A stretch of DNA of 64,000 nucleotides from Pseudomonas sp. M47T1 (GTDB lineage: Bacteria; Pseudomonadota; Gammaproteobacteria; Pseudomonadales; Pseudomonadaceae). The position numbers and the translations under genes were made by a program. The notes under the pieces are model-generated. The model did no database searches. It was not told the DNA's origin and was given only the letters and a program-made list of their open reading frames with translations. Below are positions 41,997 to 50,559 of this stretch, one piece after another (positions within the stretch are counted from its first letter, which is position 1; every line of letters starts with the position of its first letter). The stretch lies in the NCBI RefSeq assembly GCF_000263855.1, contig NZ_AJWX01000004.1:124001-188000 (forward strand). The letters run 5' to 3'.

Positions 41997-42989
41997 ATGC
42001 TCCACTCCCACCTCACTACCCTCAATGCCGTCTCGCTGGTGCTCAACACCTTCAAGTCCGAAGGGTTGTCCAGTGAAGCACTGCTGGCCGGCAGCGGCAT
42101 CAGCCCCGCAGACCTTAGCCGTTCCGACCCGCGCATCACCACCAGCCAGGAAATGCAGGTGTGTGCCAACGCCGTCGCCCTGCGCCAGGAAATAGGCCTG
42201 GAACTGGGGCGGCGCATGCACGTCTCCGCCTATGGCATGCTTGGCTATGCACTACTTTCCAGTGCCACTTTCGGTGACGCCCTACAGTTGGCGCTGCAAT
42301 ATCCGGCACTGCTGGGAACACTTTTTCACTTGCAGCTGAAGGACGATGGCGAGCGCGTCTGGTTCAGCGCCAGTCACTACACCGATAGCCCAACGTTAGC
42401 GGTGTTCAACGCCGAGTTGTGCATGACCTCGCTGAAAGTCATCTGCGACGACCTGCTGGGCCACCCCCTGCCCTTGCTGGCCGCGCGCTTTGGCCATGGG
42501 GCGCCCGGTTACCGCGAGAACTACGCCGTGACCTTCGATTGCCCGGTGCAGTTCGATGCCTGGGATCATGCCTTTGCCTTCGACAGGCAATGGCTGACGC
42601 AACCACTGCCACTGGCCGACCCGGTCACCCACCGCGCCATGGCCGAGCGCTGCCGCGTGCAGAACCTTGAGTTCACCGGGCGCCAGGCGTGGCTGGCGCG
42701 CATCCGCCACTTGCTGGAATCGCAGTTGGCCTCCGCCCCCGGCCTGGAAGGGCTGGCGCGGCAGATGAACTGCTCGGCGCGCACCCTGCGCCGCCACCTC
42801 AGCGATGTGGGCAGCAGTTACCAGGACCTGCTGGATCAACTGCGCTTCGAACGCGCCAAGCACATGCTGGCCGAAGACCATCTGCCCATTTACCGCATTG
42901 CCGAGGCCCTGGGTTTCAGTGAAACGGCCAGTTTTCGCCATGCATTTGTGCGCTGGAGCGGCGTGGCCCCGAGTCACTTCCGCGCCTGA
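41997..42989 (+). CDS. AraC-family regulator (Arabinose_bd / OruR-like type)
   Basis: A 330-residue protein with an N-terminal Arabinose_bd-like sensor domain (residues 1-200) and a C-terminal AraC HTH pair (residues 235-330: LEGLARQMNCSARTLRRHLSDVGSSYQDLL, read in parts, and the second helix pair in IYRIAEALGFSETASFRHAFVRW with the signature SPxxxR-like end SHFR). It lies between the asparaginase operon and the acetylpolyamine operon, which suggests control of either. The start is as given; no good Shine-Dalgarno sequence is visible outside the inverted repeat. Confidence 0.9.
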   Translation: MLHSHLTTLNAVSLVLNTFKSEGLSSEALLAGSGISPADLSRSDPRITTSQEMQVCANAVALRQEIGLELGRRMHVSAYGMLGYALLSSATFGDALQLALQYPALLGTLFHLQLKDDGERVWFSASHYTDSPTLAVFNAELCMTSLKVICDDLLGHPLPLLAARFGHGAPGYRENYAVTFDCPVQFDAWDHAFAFDRQWLTQPLPLADPVTHRAMAERCRVQNLEFTGRQAWLARIRHLLESQLASAPGLEGLARQMNCSARTLRRHLSDVGSSYQDLLDQLRFERAKHMLAEDHLPIYRIAEALGFSETASFRHAFVRWSGVAPSHFRA

Positions 42990-43133
42990 TTGGTGCGGCA
43001 TGCGCCAAACGGAGGCGAAATACGGTCAACGGTTTTGGCCATATCGATCCCCTTTTGGCCGTTTCTGCCGTTCCCGATTTCCCGTTGGCACATCAAGAAT
43101 GGAGCCCTGATTAAGCCACCGGAGAATAAGAAA

Positions 43134-44183
43134 ATGCTTACGATCTATTCAGATGACCATCATCTGCACCACGGCCGCTGCGAGCTGATCGACGGGCAAT
43201 TGATGCCTTGCTTCGAAATGCCCTCGCGCGCCGACCACGTGCTGCAACGGGTCAAGGACCGTGAGCTGGGCCCGGTACAGGCACCCAGGGACTTGGGCCG
43301 CGCGCCCATCGAACGCGTCCACGACAAGGGCTACCTGGACTTCTTCCAGGGCGCCTGGCAGCGCTGGACCGAGATGGGCCGCGAAGACGACATCATGCCC
43401 TTCACCTGGCCTGCGCGTACCCTGCGCGCCATCAAGCCAACCACCCTGCTGGGCGAGCTGGGCTACTACTCCTTCGACGGTGGCGCGCCCATTACCGCCG
43501 GCACCTGGCAGGCCGCCTACAGCGCCGCCCAGGTGGCGTTGACCGCCCAGGCCGCGATGCAGGCCGGGGCCTATAGTGCATTTGCCCTGTGCCGCCCACC
43601 GGGCCATCACGCCGCCAGCGACGTCATGGGCGGCTATTGCTACCTGAACAACGCGGCCATCGCGGCGCAGGCATTTCTCGATCAGGGCCACCAACGCGTG
43701 GCCATCCTCGACGTGGACTACCACCACGGCAACGGTACCCAGGCAATTTTCTATGAGCGCAGCGATGTGTTCTTCGCCTCGATCCACGGCCATCCGGAAT
43801 TCGAATTCCCGTTCTTCCTCGGCTATGACGACGAGGTGGGCGAAGGCGCCGGCGAGGGCTTCAACGTTAACTATCCGCTGCCGGCAGGCAGCGCCTGGGA
43901 TGTCTGGGCGAAGGCGCTGGATGCATCCTGCGGGCGTATCGACGACTACGCGCCAGACGTGATCATCGTGTCCCTGGGCGTGGACACGTTCAAGGACGAC
44001 CCTATCTCGCAGTTCAAACTGGACAGCCCCGACTACCTGAATATGGGCAAGCGCATTGCCGCGCTGGGCAAGCCCACCCTGTTCGTGATGGAAGGCGGCT
44101 ACGCCGTGGAGGAGATCGGCATCAACGCCGTGAACGTGCTGGAAGGCTTCGAAAGCGCCCTCAAGGAACGCCAACATGCATAA
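43134..44183 (+). CDS. Histone-deacetylase-like acetylpolyamine amidohydrolase
   Basis: A 349-residue zinc enzyme of the HDAC/acetylpolyamine amidohydrolase family. The zinc and charge-relay residues are visible: [19 protein letters not shown] (Asp and His ligands) and [10 protein letters not shown]. It removes acetyl groups from acetylated polyamines such as acetylputrescine. The start is the ATG at 43134, behind GGAGAATAAG; an earlier frame from 42990 lacks a ribosome site. It overlaps the polyamine-binding gene by 8 bp, so uptake and deacetylation are coupled. Confidence 0.92.
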   Translation: MLTIYSDDHHLHHGRCELIDGQLMPCFEMPSRADHVLQRVKDRELGPVQAPRDLGRAPIERVHDKGYLDFFQGAWQRWTEMGREDDIMPFTWPARTLRAIKPTTLLGELGYYSFDGGAPITAGTWQAAYSAAQVALTAQAAMQAGAYSAFALCRPPGHHAASDVMGGYCYLNNAAIAAQAFLDQGHQRVAILDVDYHHGNGTQAIFYERSDVFFASIHGHPEFEFPFFLGYDDEVGEGAGEGFNVNYPLPAGSAWDVWAKALDASCGRIDDYAPDVIIVSLGVDTFKDDPISQFKLDSPDYLNMGKRIAALGKPTLFVMEGGYAVEEIGINAVNVLEGFESALKERQHA

Positions 44184-45267
44184 GCTCAAGCACGCCCTGT
44201 GCGCCCTGGCCCTGGCCTGCGGCGCGGCCCACGCCGACGAGCCGCGCACCCTCAAGGTGTACAACTGGTTCGACTACATCACCCCGCAAACCTTGGTGGA
44301 CTTCCAGAAAGAGGACAACGTCAAGCTGGTGTACGACATTTTCGACACCAACGAAGCGCTGGAAGCCAAGCTGCTGACCGGCAACTCCGGCTACGACGTG
44401 GTGGTGCCGTCCAACGTGTTCCTGGCCAAACAGATCGAAGCCGGGGTTTTCCAACCGCTGGATCGCAGCAAGCTGAGCAACTTCAACCATCTTGATCCCA
44501 AGCTGATGAAGATGCTGGAGCAGAACGACCCGGGCAACAAATACGCCGTGCCGTACATGTATGGCACCATCCTGATCGGCTTCAACCCTGCCAAGGTCAA
44601 GCAGGCGCTGGGCGACAATGCGCCTGTGGACAGTTGGGATCTGATCTTCAACGAAGACAACATCAAGAAGCTCAAGCAGTGCGGCGTGGCCATGCTCGAT
44701 TCGCCGTCGGAAATCCTGCCCCTGGCACTGCAGCATCTAGGCCTGGACCCCAACTCCAGCAAACCGGAGGACTACAAGAAAGCCGAGGCGCTGATGCTCA
44801 AGATCCGCCCCTACATCACCTACTTCCACTCCTCCAAGTACATGGCTGACATTGCCAACGGCGATATCTGCGTGGCCGTGGGCTACTCGGGCAGCTTCTC
44901 CCAGGCCGCCAACCGCGCCCGCGACGCCAAGAACGGCGTGGTGGTGGACATGCGCCTGCCCAAGGAAGGCGCGCCGATCTGGTTCGACATGCTCGCCATT
45001 CCCAAGGGCGCGGCCAATATCGAGGACGCCCACACGTTCATCAACTACTTGCTGCAACCCCAGGTGATCGCTCCCATCAGTGACTTTGTCGGCTACCCGA
45101 ACCCCAACAAGGACGCCACCGCGAAAGTCTCGGAAGCCATTCGCAACAACCCCAACCTTTACCCCACGGACGAGATGATGGCCAAGCTCTACACGCTCAA
45201 GCCACTGGACCACGACGCCGAGCGCGCCCGCACCCGCGCCTGGACCAAGATCAAATCCGGCACGTAA
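44176..45267 (+). CDS. Polyamine ABC transporter substrate-binding protein (PotF/SpuD type)
   Basis: A 363-residue periplasmic protein with a signal peptide ([20 protein letters not shown]). It shows the PotF-type core: [18 protein letters not shown] at the mature N-terminus, [24 protein letters not shown] and a C-terminal [13 protein letters not shown]. These match putrescine/spermidine binding proteins. No ATPase or permease genes follow, so it probably uses components encoded elsewhere. It starts 8 bp inside the amidohydrolase gene. It ends before a REP-type hairpin and the convergent MocR gene. Confidence 0.93.
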   Translation: MHKLKHALCALALACGAAHADEPRTLKVYNWFDYITPQTLVDFQKEDNVKLVYDIFDTNEALEAKLLTGNSGYDVVVPSNVFLAKQIEAGVFQPLDRSKLSNFNHLDPKLMKMLEQNDPGNKYAVPYMYGTILIGFNPAKVKQALGDNAPVDSWDLIFNEDNIKKLKQCGVAMLDSPSEILPLALQHLGLDPNSSKPEDYKKAEALMLKIRPYITYFHSSKYMADIANGDICVAVGYSGSFSQAANRARDAKNGVVVDMRLPKEGAPIWFDMLAIPKGAANIEDAHTFINYLLQPQVIAPISDFVGYPNPNKDATAKVSEAIRNNPNLYPTDEMMAKLYTLKPLDHDAERARTRAWTKIKSGT

Positions 45268-45294
45268 CCTGGTCTTCGTGTACCGATCGAGTTC

Positions 45295-45323
45295 TGTGGA
45301 AGCGGGCTCTGCCCGCTCCCACA
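45295..45323. repeat. Single REP-type hairpin
   Basis: TGTGGAAGCGGGCTCTGCCC and GCTCCCACA pair as half of the doublets at 17942 and 37612. It lies in the gap between the polyamine-binding and MocR genes, which converge here. Confidence 0.75.
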
Positions 45324-45341
45324 CGTCACACGGCGCAATGT

Positions 45342-46877
45342 TCAGCGCCAGGCATTGCGCAGGCACGCTAGTGCTGCCACGGTGGCGGCTTCATCCACCG
45401 CCGCAAACCCCAGCACCAGCCCCGCCCGGTTATCCACAGGCTCGTCGGAGTCGCCCAGCCAGTAGTGGCTCAAGGCGTTCACTTCCACCCCCACTTCTTC
45501 TGCCTTCGTCACCAGTTCCTGTTCACGCGCCAGGGTCTGCACCGGGATGGTCAGGTGCAAGCCGGCCGAAACCGTGGGCAGTTTGCCCATGCCGGCAATA
45601 CCGTCAGGCCAGTTGTCCAGCAGCGCATTGCGGCGCGCCAGTGCCGCGCGGCGCATGCGGCGGATGTGGCGTTGGAAATGACCGTCGGCGATGAACCGTG
45701 CCATGACCCGCTGCACGCCTATTTCCGAATGGCGCAGGGCAACGCCGCGCTTGCGCGAAAAGGCTTCGACCATGGCCGGCGGCACCACCAGGTAGCCCAG
45801 CCGCAAGGCGGGGAACGCCACCTTGCCGAAGGTACCCACGTACAGCACGCGCCCGCTGCGATCCAGCGCGGCCAGGGGCGCCAACGGCGCACCGCTGTAG
45901 CGGTACTCGCCGTCATAGTCATCCTCGACAATCCAGCCCTCATTGCGCTCGGCCCATTCCAGCAACGCCAGGCGCCGCGCCAAGCTCAGCGTCACCCCGG
46001 TGGGGTATTGATGCGCGGGGGTCACGTACACCATCCGGCACCCCTGCACCTGCTCCAGCGCCCCGCACACCAAGCCCTCCTCATCCACCGGTATACCGCG
46101 CAGGGCTGCCCCGGCATTGGCAAAGGCATGCCCGGCCGCGCGGTACCCGGGATTCTCGACCGCCACGGTGTCGCCAGCGTTCACCAGCAGCTGTGCACAA
46201 AGCCCTATGGCCTCCTGTGCGCCGGTGGTGATCAGAATTTGTTCAGCGCTGCAGTTGAGCCCTCGCGAGCTGCGCAAATAAGCGGCAATCAGGGCCCGCA
46301 GGTCCGGGTCGCCAGCCGGGTCGCCGTAGCCGAGCAAGGCTGGCTCCGGATCACGCCAGAAATCCGCGTAAAGCTTGGCCCACGTGGCAAACGGAAACAG
46401 ATCGAACGCCGGTACACCCACGCGAAATGCCCGTGGCGGCCCGCTGCGCAACGGCGAAAGATGATGCTCAGCGAGCAGTTTGAGCGCCTCACTGTGGATA
46501 ACTTTACTGGATGAAATGCCAGTATTTTTGATCAATTTTGTGGATAAGGCTGTGGATAAACCCCGGTATAACCCTGTGGACAGTTTTGTGGATAGTTTTT
46601 CTGGGGTGGGTTCAAGCCGAGCCACATAAGTGCCGTCCCCCACCCTGCCTTGCAGGAAGCCCTCGGCATACAACTGGTCGTAGGCGCGCACCACGGTGTT
46701 GCGCGAAACACTTAAGGCCCGGGCCAGATCGCGGCTCGCCGGCATCCGCGTGCCGCTGGCCAGGCGGCCATCCAGAACGCGCGCGCGCAGCGCCTGATAC
46801 AACTCGCGGCTGAGGCCGCGGCCGGCGTCGAGCTGGATGCCGGCAGGGTCGAAGGGCAACGCAGGGGAAGTGATCAT
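45342..46877 (-). CDS. MocR/PdxR-type regulator (GntR HTH fused to aminotransferase fold)
   Basis: A 511-residue fusion. Residues 15-85 form a GntR winged helix (YQALRARVLDGRLASGTRMPASRDLARALSVSRNTVVRAYDQL, read in parts). Residues about 95-130 are an odd linker with four-residue LSTx repeats. The rest is a fold-type I aminotransferase domain with the PLP Lys in YVGTFGKVAFPALRLGY and the Asp in VEDDYDGEYRY. MocR proteins usually sense PLP or amino-acid/polyamine compounds. It is divergent from the PaiB-like gene, across a gap with a TGGACCT/AGGTCCA inverted repeat that may be its operator. Confidence 0.93.
   Translation of the reverse strand: MITSPALPFDPAGIQLDAGRGLSRELYQALRARVLDGRLASGTRMPASRDLARALSVSRNTVVRAYDQLYAEGFLQGRVGDGTYVARLEPTPEKLSTKLSTGLYRGLSTALSTKLIKNTGISSSKVIHSEALKLLAEHHLSPLRSGPPRAFRVGVPAFDLFPFATWAKLYADFWRDPEPALLGYGDPAGDPDLRALIAAYLRSSRGLNCSAEQILITTGAQEAIGLCAQLLVNAGDTVAVENPGYRAAGHAFANAGAALRGIPVDEEGLVCGALEQVQGCRMVYVTPAHQYPTGVTLSLARRLALLEWAERNEGWIVEDDYDGEYRYSGAPLAPLAALDRSGRVLYVGTFGKVAFPALRLGYLVVPPAMVEAFSRKRGVALRHSEIGVQRVMARFIADGHFQRHIRRMRRAALARRNALLDNWPDGIAGMGKLPTVSAGLHLTIPVQTLAREQELVTKAEEVGVEVNALSHYWLGDSDEPVDNRAGLVLGFAAVDEAATVAALACLRNAWR
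46536..46595 (-). repeat. Five 12-bp tandem repeats with DnaA-box-like cores in the MocR linker
   Basis: On the minus strand the five units start at 46595, 46583, 46571, 46559 and 46547 and encode LSTK, LSTG, LYRG, LSTA and LSTK (residues 95-114). Two units contain a perfect TTATCCACA and two more differ at one or two bases; the middle unit is degenerate. Another perfect TTATCCACA lies at 46493-46501. The array is in frame with the gene. Confidence 0.75.
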
Positions 46878-46885
46878 GGGGGTAA

Positions 46886-46928
46886 TGGACCTATGAAAAT
46901 GACAGGAAATGGCTCTTACAAAGGTCCA
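46886..46928. promoter_or_regulatory. TGGACCT/AGGTCCA inverted repeat between the MocR and PaiB-like genes
   Basis: TGGACCT at 46886-46892 and AGGTCCA at 46922-46928 are exact inverse complements, 29 bp apart, in the divergent promoter region. They could be the MocR operator half-sites. Confidence 0.5.
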
Positions 46929-46972
46929 ATTCGCCGCCTAGGATAAGCACAGACGCCGAGGAAGATCGAGCC

Positions 46973-47599
46973 ATGTATTTACCCGCCGCTTTCCATGACC
47001 AAGACATCGAACGCCTGCACCAACAGATTGAGGACAGCCGCCTGGCCATCGTGGTAACCCACGGCGAGCAAGGCCTGCAAGCCAGCCACGTGCCGTTGCT
47101 GCTGGACCGCACCGCAGGCGAATTCGGCACCCTGCGCGGCCACTTGGCGCGGGCCAACCCGCAATGGCAGGACCTGGCCAACGGCAGCCAGGCACTGGTT
47201 ATTTTCAGCGGCGCCGACGCCTATGTCAGCCCCGGGTTCTACCCCAGCAAGGCGGAGCACGGCAAAGCTGTGCCCACCTGGAATTTCCTGGCGGTGCACG
47301 CCAGTGGCACCGCCGAAGTGTTCAGTGACGCCGAGCGCCTGCAGGCCTTGGTCAGCCAGCTCACCGACCGCCACGAAGCCGGCCAGGCAAAACCGTGGGC
47401 GGTGAGCGATGCGCCAGCCAACTACCTGCAAAGCATGTTGAAAGCCATTGTCGGTTTCCAATTGCCAATCAGCCGCCTGGAAGGCAAGCGCAAGCTCAGC
47501 CAGAACCGCAGCGCCGCCGACATCGACGGTGTGCAGCAAGGGCTGGCCGCCAGCACCGACCCCCTGGACAACGCCGTTGCCCAGCTTATGAACCCATAA
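46973..47599 (+). CDS. PaiB-like FMN-binding negative regulator
   Basis: A 208-residue protein of the PaiB family (FMN-binding split barrel). The N-terminus MYLPAAFHDQDIERLHQQI is characteristic, then a barrel (VTHGEQGLQASHVPLLLDR), FSGADAYVSPGFYP and the C-terminal KLSQNRSAADIDGV. PaiB proteins are linked to polyamine metabolism or sporulation control in Bacillus and often pair with an acetyltransferase, as here. GAGGAAGATC precedes the ATG. It may be controlled by the divergent MocR. Confidence 0.9.
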   Translation: MYLPAAFHDQDIERLHQQIEDSRLAIVVTHGEQGLQASHVPLLLDRTAGEFGTLRGHLARANPQWQDLANGSQALVIFSGADAYVSPGFYPSKAEHGKAVPTWNFLAVHASGTAEVFSDAERLQALVSQLTDRHEAGQAKPWAVSDAPANYLQSMLKAIVGFQLPISRLEGKRKLSQNRSAADIDGVQQGLAASTDPLDNAVAQLMNP

Positions 47600-47608
47600 G
47601 GAGCCACC

Positions 47609-48055
47609 ATGTCATCCGTTGAAATACGCCCCGTCAGCGCCACCGATCATGCCCAATGGCTGCCGTTGTGGCAGGCCTACCTGCGCTTCTACAACACTGA
47701 ACTGGCAGGCGACGTCAGCGATTCCACCTGGCAACGCATGCTCGACACCGCCGAGCCCACCAACGCAGCACTGGCCTGGCAAGACGGGCGCGCCATTGGC
47801 ATGGTGAACTTCATCTACCATCGCTCGAACTGGTCCATCGAAAACTCCTGCTACCTGCAGGACCTATACGTCAGCGAAGCCGCGCGCGGGCTGGGCGTGG
47901 GTCGCAAGCTGATCGAACACGTCTACGCCACCGCTGCCGCCAACGGTTGCGGCAAGGTGCACTGGCTGACCCACGAAACCAACGCCACGGCCATTCAATT
48001 GTACGAGCGCATTGCCGAACGCCCCGGCTTCATCCAATTTCGCAAGGCTTTGTAG
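47609..48055 (+). CDS. GNAT-family N-acetyltransferase
   Basis: A 148-residue acetyltransferase. The acetyl-CoA pyrophosphate loop is in YVSEAARGLGVGRKLIEHVY (R/Q-x-x-G-x-G/A type) at about residue 85-100. The strand-helix order fits GNAT. AAGGAG lies upstream of the ATG. It follows the PaiB-like gene by 9 bp, so the two are probably co-transcribed, and a polyamine or amino-acid substrate is possible. The exact acceptor is unknown. Confidence 0.9.
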   Translation: MSSVEIRPVSATDHAQWLPLWQAYLRFYNTELAGDVSDSTWQRMLDTAEPTNAALAWQDGRAIGMVNFIYHRSNWSIENSCYLQDLYVSEAARGLGVGRKLIEHVYATAAANGCGKVHWLTHETNATAIQLYERIAERPGFIQFRKAL

Positions 48056-48064
48056 GAGTTGACC

Positions 48065-48733
48065 ATGACCAACCCTGTTACCGACTGGCAACCGGCCGTC
48101 GAACCGAGCGGTTCAACCTTGCAAGGGCGTTTCATTCGCCTGGAAAAACTGGATGTTGCCCATCATGGCCATGAGCTGTGGGCAGCGCTGCAAGGCCCGG
48201 ACCCGAAGCTGTGGGACTACCTGCCCTACGGCCCCTTCACCGAGCGCGGGTTGTTCGATGCCTGGCTCAAGGGCCAGGCGGCGAGCACCGACCCGCTGTT
48301 CTACACAGTGATCGACCTGAACAGCGGCAGGGCCGAAGGCATTCTGAGCCTGATGTCCATTGTGCCGGAGCATGGCCGCATCGAAATTGGCCACGTGGCC
48401 TTCGGCGCGCCCATGCAGCGCACGCCAAAAAGCACCGAGGCGGTGTACCTGTTGGCCAAGCTGGCTTTTGCGCTGGGCAACCGTCGCCTGGAGTGGAAGT
48501 GCAACAACGCCAACGCCCGCTCCAAACAGGCGGCCGAACGGCTGGGGTTCACCTATGAAGGGGTGTTCTGGCAACACATGATCGTCAAGGGCTGCAGCCG
48601 TGATACCGCTTGGTACTCGATCACTGACGGTCAGTGGCCGGCCGTGCACGCCGCATTCGAGGCCTGGCTGGCCGATGCCAACCAGACCGCGAACGGCCAG
48701 CTCAAGAGCCTGAGCCAGTTGCGCGCCGGTTAA
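48065..48733 (+). CDS. RimJ/RimL-type GNAT acetyltransferase
   Basis: A 222-residue GNAT of the ribosomal-protein-type group. It shows FIRLEKLDVAHHGHELWAAL at the N-terminus, LMSIVPEHGRIEIGHVAFG, then WKCNNANARSKQAAERLGF, typical of the RimJ/RimL subgroup. The ATG at 48065 is behind TAGGAG; a TTG six bases before it is less likely. Its stop overlaps the convergent homocysteine methyltransferase by 4 bp. The substrate is not known; many relatives acetylate amino acids or antibiotics. Confidence 0.9.
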   Translation: MTNPVTDWQPAVEPSGSTLQGRFIRLEKLDVAHHGHELWAALQGPDPKLWDYLPYGPFTERGLFDAWLKGQAASTDPLFYTVIDLNSGRAEGILSLMSIVPEHGRIEIGHVAFGAPMQRTPKSTEAVYLLAKLAFALGNRRLEWKCNNANARSKQAAERLGFTYEGVFWQHMIVKGCSRDTAWYSITDGQWPAVHAAFEAWLADANQTANGQLKSLSQLRAG

Positions 48734-49626
48734 AGCCCAGCCGCCAGCACGGCAATGTGCTCCGGGCCAATGCCGCAGCAGCCGCCAATGTGGGTCGCGC
48801 CCCGTGCGCGCCAATTGGCCGCCCACTGCAGGTAACCCGGCGGGTCCAGGTCTTCGCGCAGTTCGTCGAGGCCATCGTTGGCCTTGGCGTCCTTGGGCTG
48901 CGGCGGGAAGGCGTTGGCGTAGGCACCGATGGCCACGCTGGCGCCCAATGCGGCAAAGGTATCGCGCGCAGCATCGATCGCCGCGCCGATCACTTCGGGC
49001 TGGCTGCAGTTGAACAGCAAAACCTGCACACCCAACGCCACGGCCGCCTTGGCCGCCTCGGTAACCGGCTCGCCTGAGCGCAGGCGCGCAACCTCCTCGG
49101 TATCTTCGTCCTGCAAGGTGAACGACAACCAGAACGGCTTGCCGTCGGCTGGCAAGCCTGCGCGAATGGCGCGCGCTTCGGCGATGCAGCTCTGGGTTTC
49201 CGCCAACCACAGGTCCACGTGTGGCGCCAGGCCGCGCACCAGCGGCTGCAGCAACTCGTCCACGCGCTGCGGTTGAAAAAGGTCCGGGCGATATGAGCCA
49301 AACAGTGGCGGCAACGAACCCGCTACCAACGCCTTGCCGTTGGCGCCATCCGCAGCTTCGCGCGCCAGCCGGCCAGCAATATCGGCCAGCGCCTGGCCCT
49401 CGCGGGCAAAACGCTCTTCACCAATGTGGAACGGCACCACGGCGTAGCTGTTGCTAGTGATCACCTGCGAACCACTGTCGATATAAGCCGTGTGCACATC
49501 GCGAACGGCCTCGGGCGCGTCCCCCAGCGCCAGCGCAGACCATTCCGGCTGGCGAAATGGGGCGCCCCGGCGTTGCAACTCGCGGCCCATGCCGCCATCC
49601 AGAATAACCACTGCCGCTTCGCTCAT
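48730..49626 (-). CDS. Homocysteine S-methyltransferase family protein
   Basis: A 298-residue single-domain enzyme (MmuM-like). The zinc-binding Cys residues are in LLFNCSQPEVI and the pair GGCCGIGPEHI; ILDGGMGRELQRRG is the family N-terminus. It transfers a methyl group to homocysteine, often from S-methylmethionine, making methionine. The ATG at 49626 gives the family start; an in-frame GTG at 49662 is a poor alternative. It is divergent from an amino-acid importer binding protein, which could supply S-methylmethionine (inference). Confidence 0.9.
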   Translation of the reverse strand: MSEAAVVILDGGMGRELQRRGAPFRQPEWSALALGDAPEAVRDVHTAYIDSGSQVITSNSYAVVPFHIGEERFAREGQALADIAGRLAREAADGANGKALVAGSLPPLFGSYRPDLFQPQRVDELLQPLVRGLAPHVDLWLAETQSCIAEARAIRAGLPADGKPFWLSFTLQDEDTEEVARLRSGEPVTEAAKAAVALGVQVLLFNCSQPEVIGAAIDAARDTFAALGASVAIGAYANAFPPQPKDAKANDGLDELREDLDPPGYLQWAANWRARGATHIGGCCGIGPEHIAVLAAGL

Positions 49627-49737
49627 ATGCAATTCGCTTATATCGATATGAAAAAAACTCACTATGAGTGAGCTGGTTATAACTATTTAATACGTCACTT
49701 CGTCGTACTTACAACCATTTTCTTTTTGGGGATTTTC

Positions 49738-50559
49738 GTGAAATTACGCGCTCTGCTGGGTATCGGCCTATTGGCCCTGGCCGCCTCCACACAAGCCCTG
49801 GCGGGTACCACGCTGGAACGCGTGCAGAGCCACAAGGAACTGGTTGGCGTATTGATGGAGAGCTACCCGCCCTTCTCCTTCCTGAATGACCAGAACCAGC
49901 TCGACGGCTTCGACGTGGACGTGGCCAAGGCCGTGGCGCAGAAGCTGGGCGTTACCCTGCGCCTGGAAACGCCCTCGTGGGACGTAATTGCCGCCGGGCA
50001 CTGGAGCGGCCGTTATGACATTTGCATCTGCTCTATGACCCCGAGCAAGGCACGCGCCGAAGTGTTCGATTTCCCCGTCGAGTACTACGCCTCGCCTGCA
50101 GTGATCGTGGTCAACGCCAATGACGATCGCATCCATTCGGCCAAGGACCTGTCGGGCATGAAGGTGGGCTTGACCAGCGCCTCCAGCTACGAAAGCTACC
50201 TGAACAAGAACCTGGTGATCGAGGGCGCGGAAGACAAGCCGCTGGTCTACCCATTCGAAAACGTGCAGATCGCACCGTATGACACCGATAACGTTGCCTT
50301 CCAGGACCTGGGCCTGGGTGCCGGCAAGCGCCTCGACGCCATCCTCACCAATCTGGTGACCGCCCAGCCTCGCCTGAACCAGGACAAGCGTTTCAAGCTG
50401 GCCGGCGTGCCACTGTATGAAGAGCCCAACTCGGTGGCTATCGAGAAAGGTGACCCCGAGTGGGACGCCAAGGTGCGCCAAGTGTTCGCCGAGCTGAAAC
50501 AGGACGGCACGCTGGGCAAGCTGTCGCAGAAATGGATCGGCGCCGACATCAGCAAATGA
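49738..50559 (+). CDS. Polar amino-acid-type ABC substrate-binding protein
   Basis: A 273-residue periplasmic protein with a signal peptide (MKLRALLGIGLLALAASTQALA). It is of the SBP_bac_3 type: VGVLMESYPPFSFLNDQNQLDGFDVDVAKAVAQKLGV (read in parts) is the lobe-1 signature, followed by TPSKARAEVFDF. The start is a GTG at 49738 behind GGGGATTTTC. The gap to the divergent methyltransferase contains ATATCGATAT (49640-49649) and CTCACT/AGTGAG (49659-49673), both palindromes that could be operator sites. It is followed by its permease, but no ATPase gene is present. Confidence 0.9.
   Translation: MKLRALLGIGLLALAASTQALAGTTLERVQSHKELVGVLMESYPPFSFLNDQNQLDGFDVDVAKAVAQKLGVTLRLETPSWDVIAAGHWSGRYDICICSMTPSKARAEVFDFPVEYYASPAVIVVNANDDRIHSAKDLSGMKVGLTSASSYESYLNKNLVIEGAEDKPLVYPFENVQIAPYDTDNVAFQDLGLGAGKRLDAILTNLVTAQPRLNQDKRFKLAGVPLYEEPNSVAIEKGDPEWDAKVRQVFAELKQDGTLGKLSQKWIGADISK

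Noticed and set aside
43072..43100. Sigma-54 promoter before the amidohydrolase gene (TTGGCACATC)
   Set aside because: The -24-like GG is present but no GC lies at the required -12 position.
46480..46600. Replication origin (oriC) suggested by clustered DnaA-like boxes
   Set aside because: The boxes are part of an in-frame protein repeat, with no AT-rich unwinding region, dnaA or rpmH nearby.
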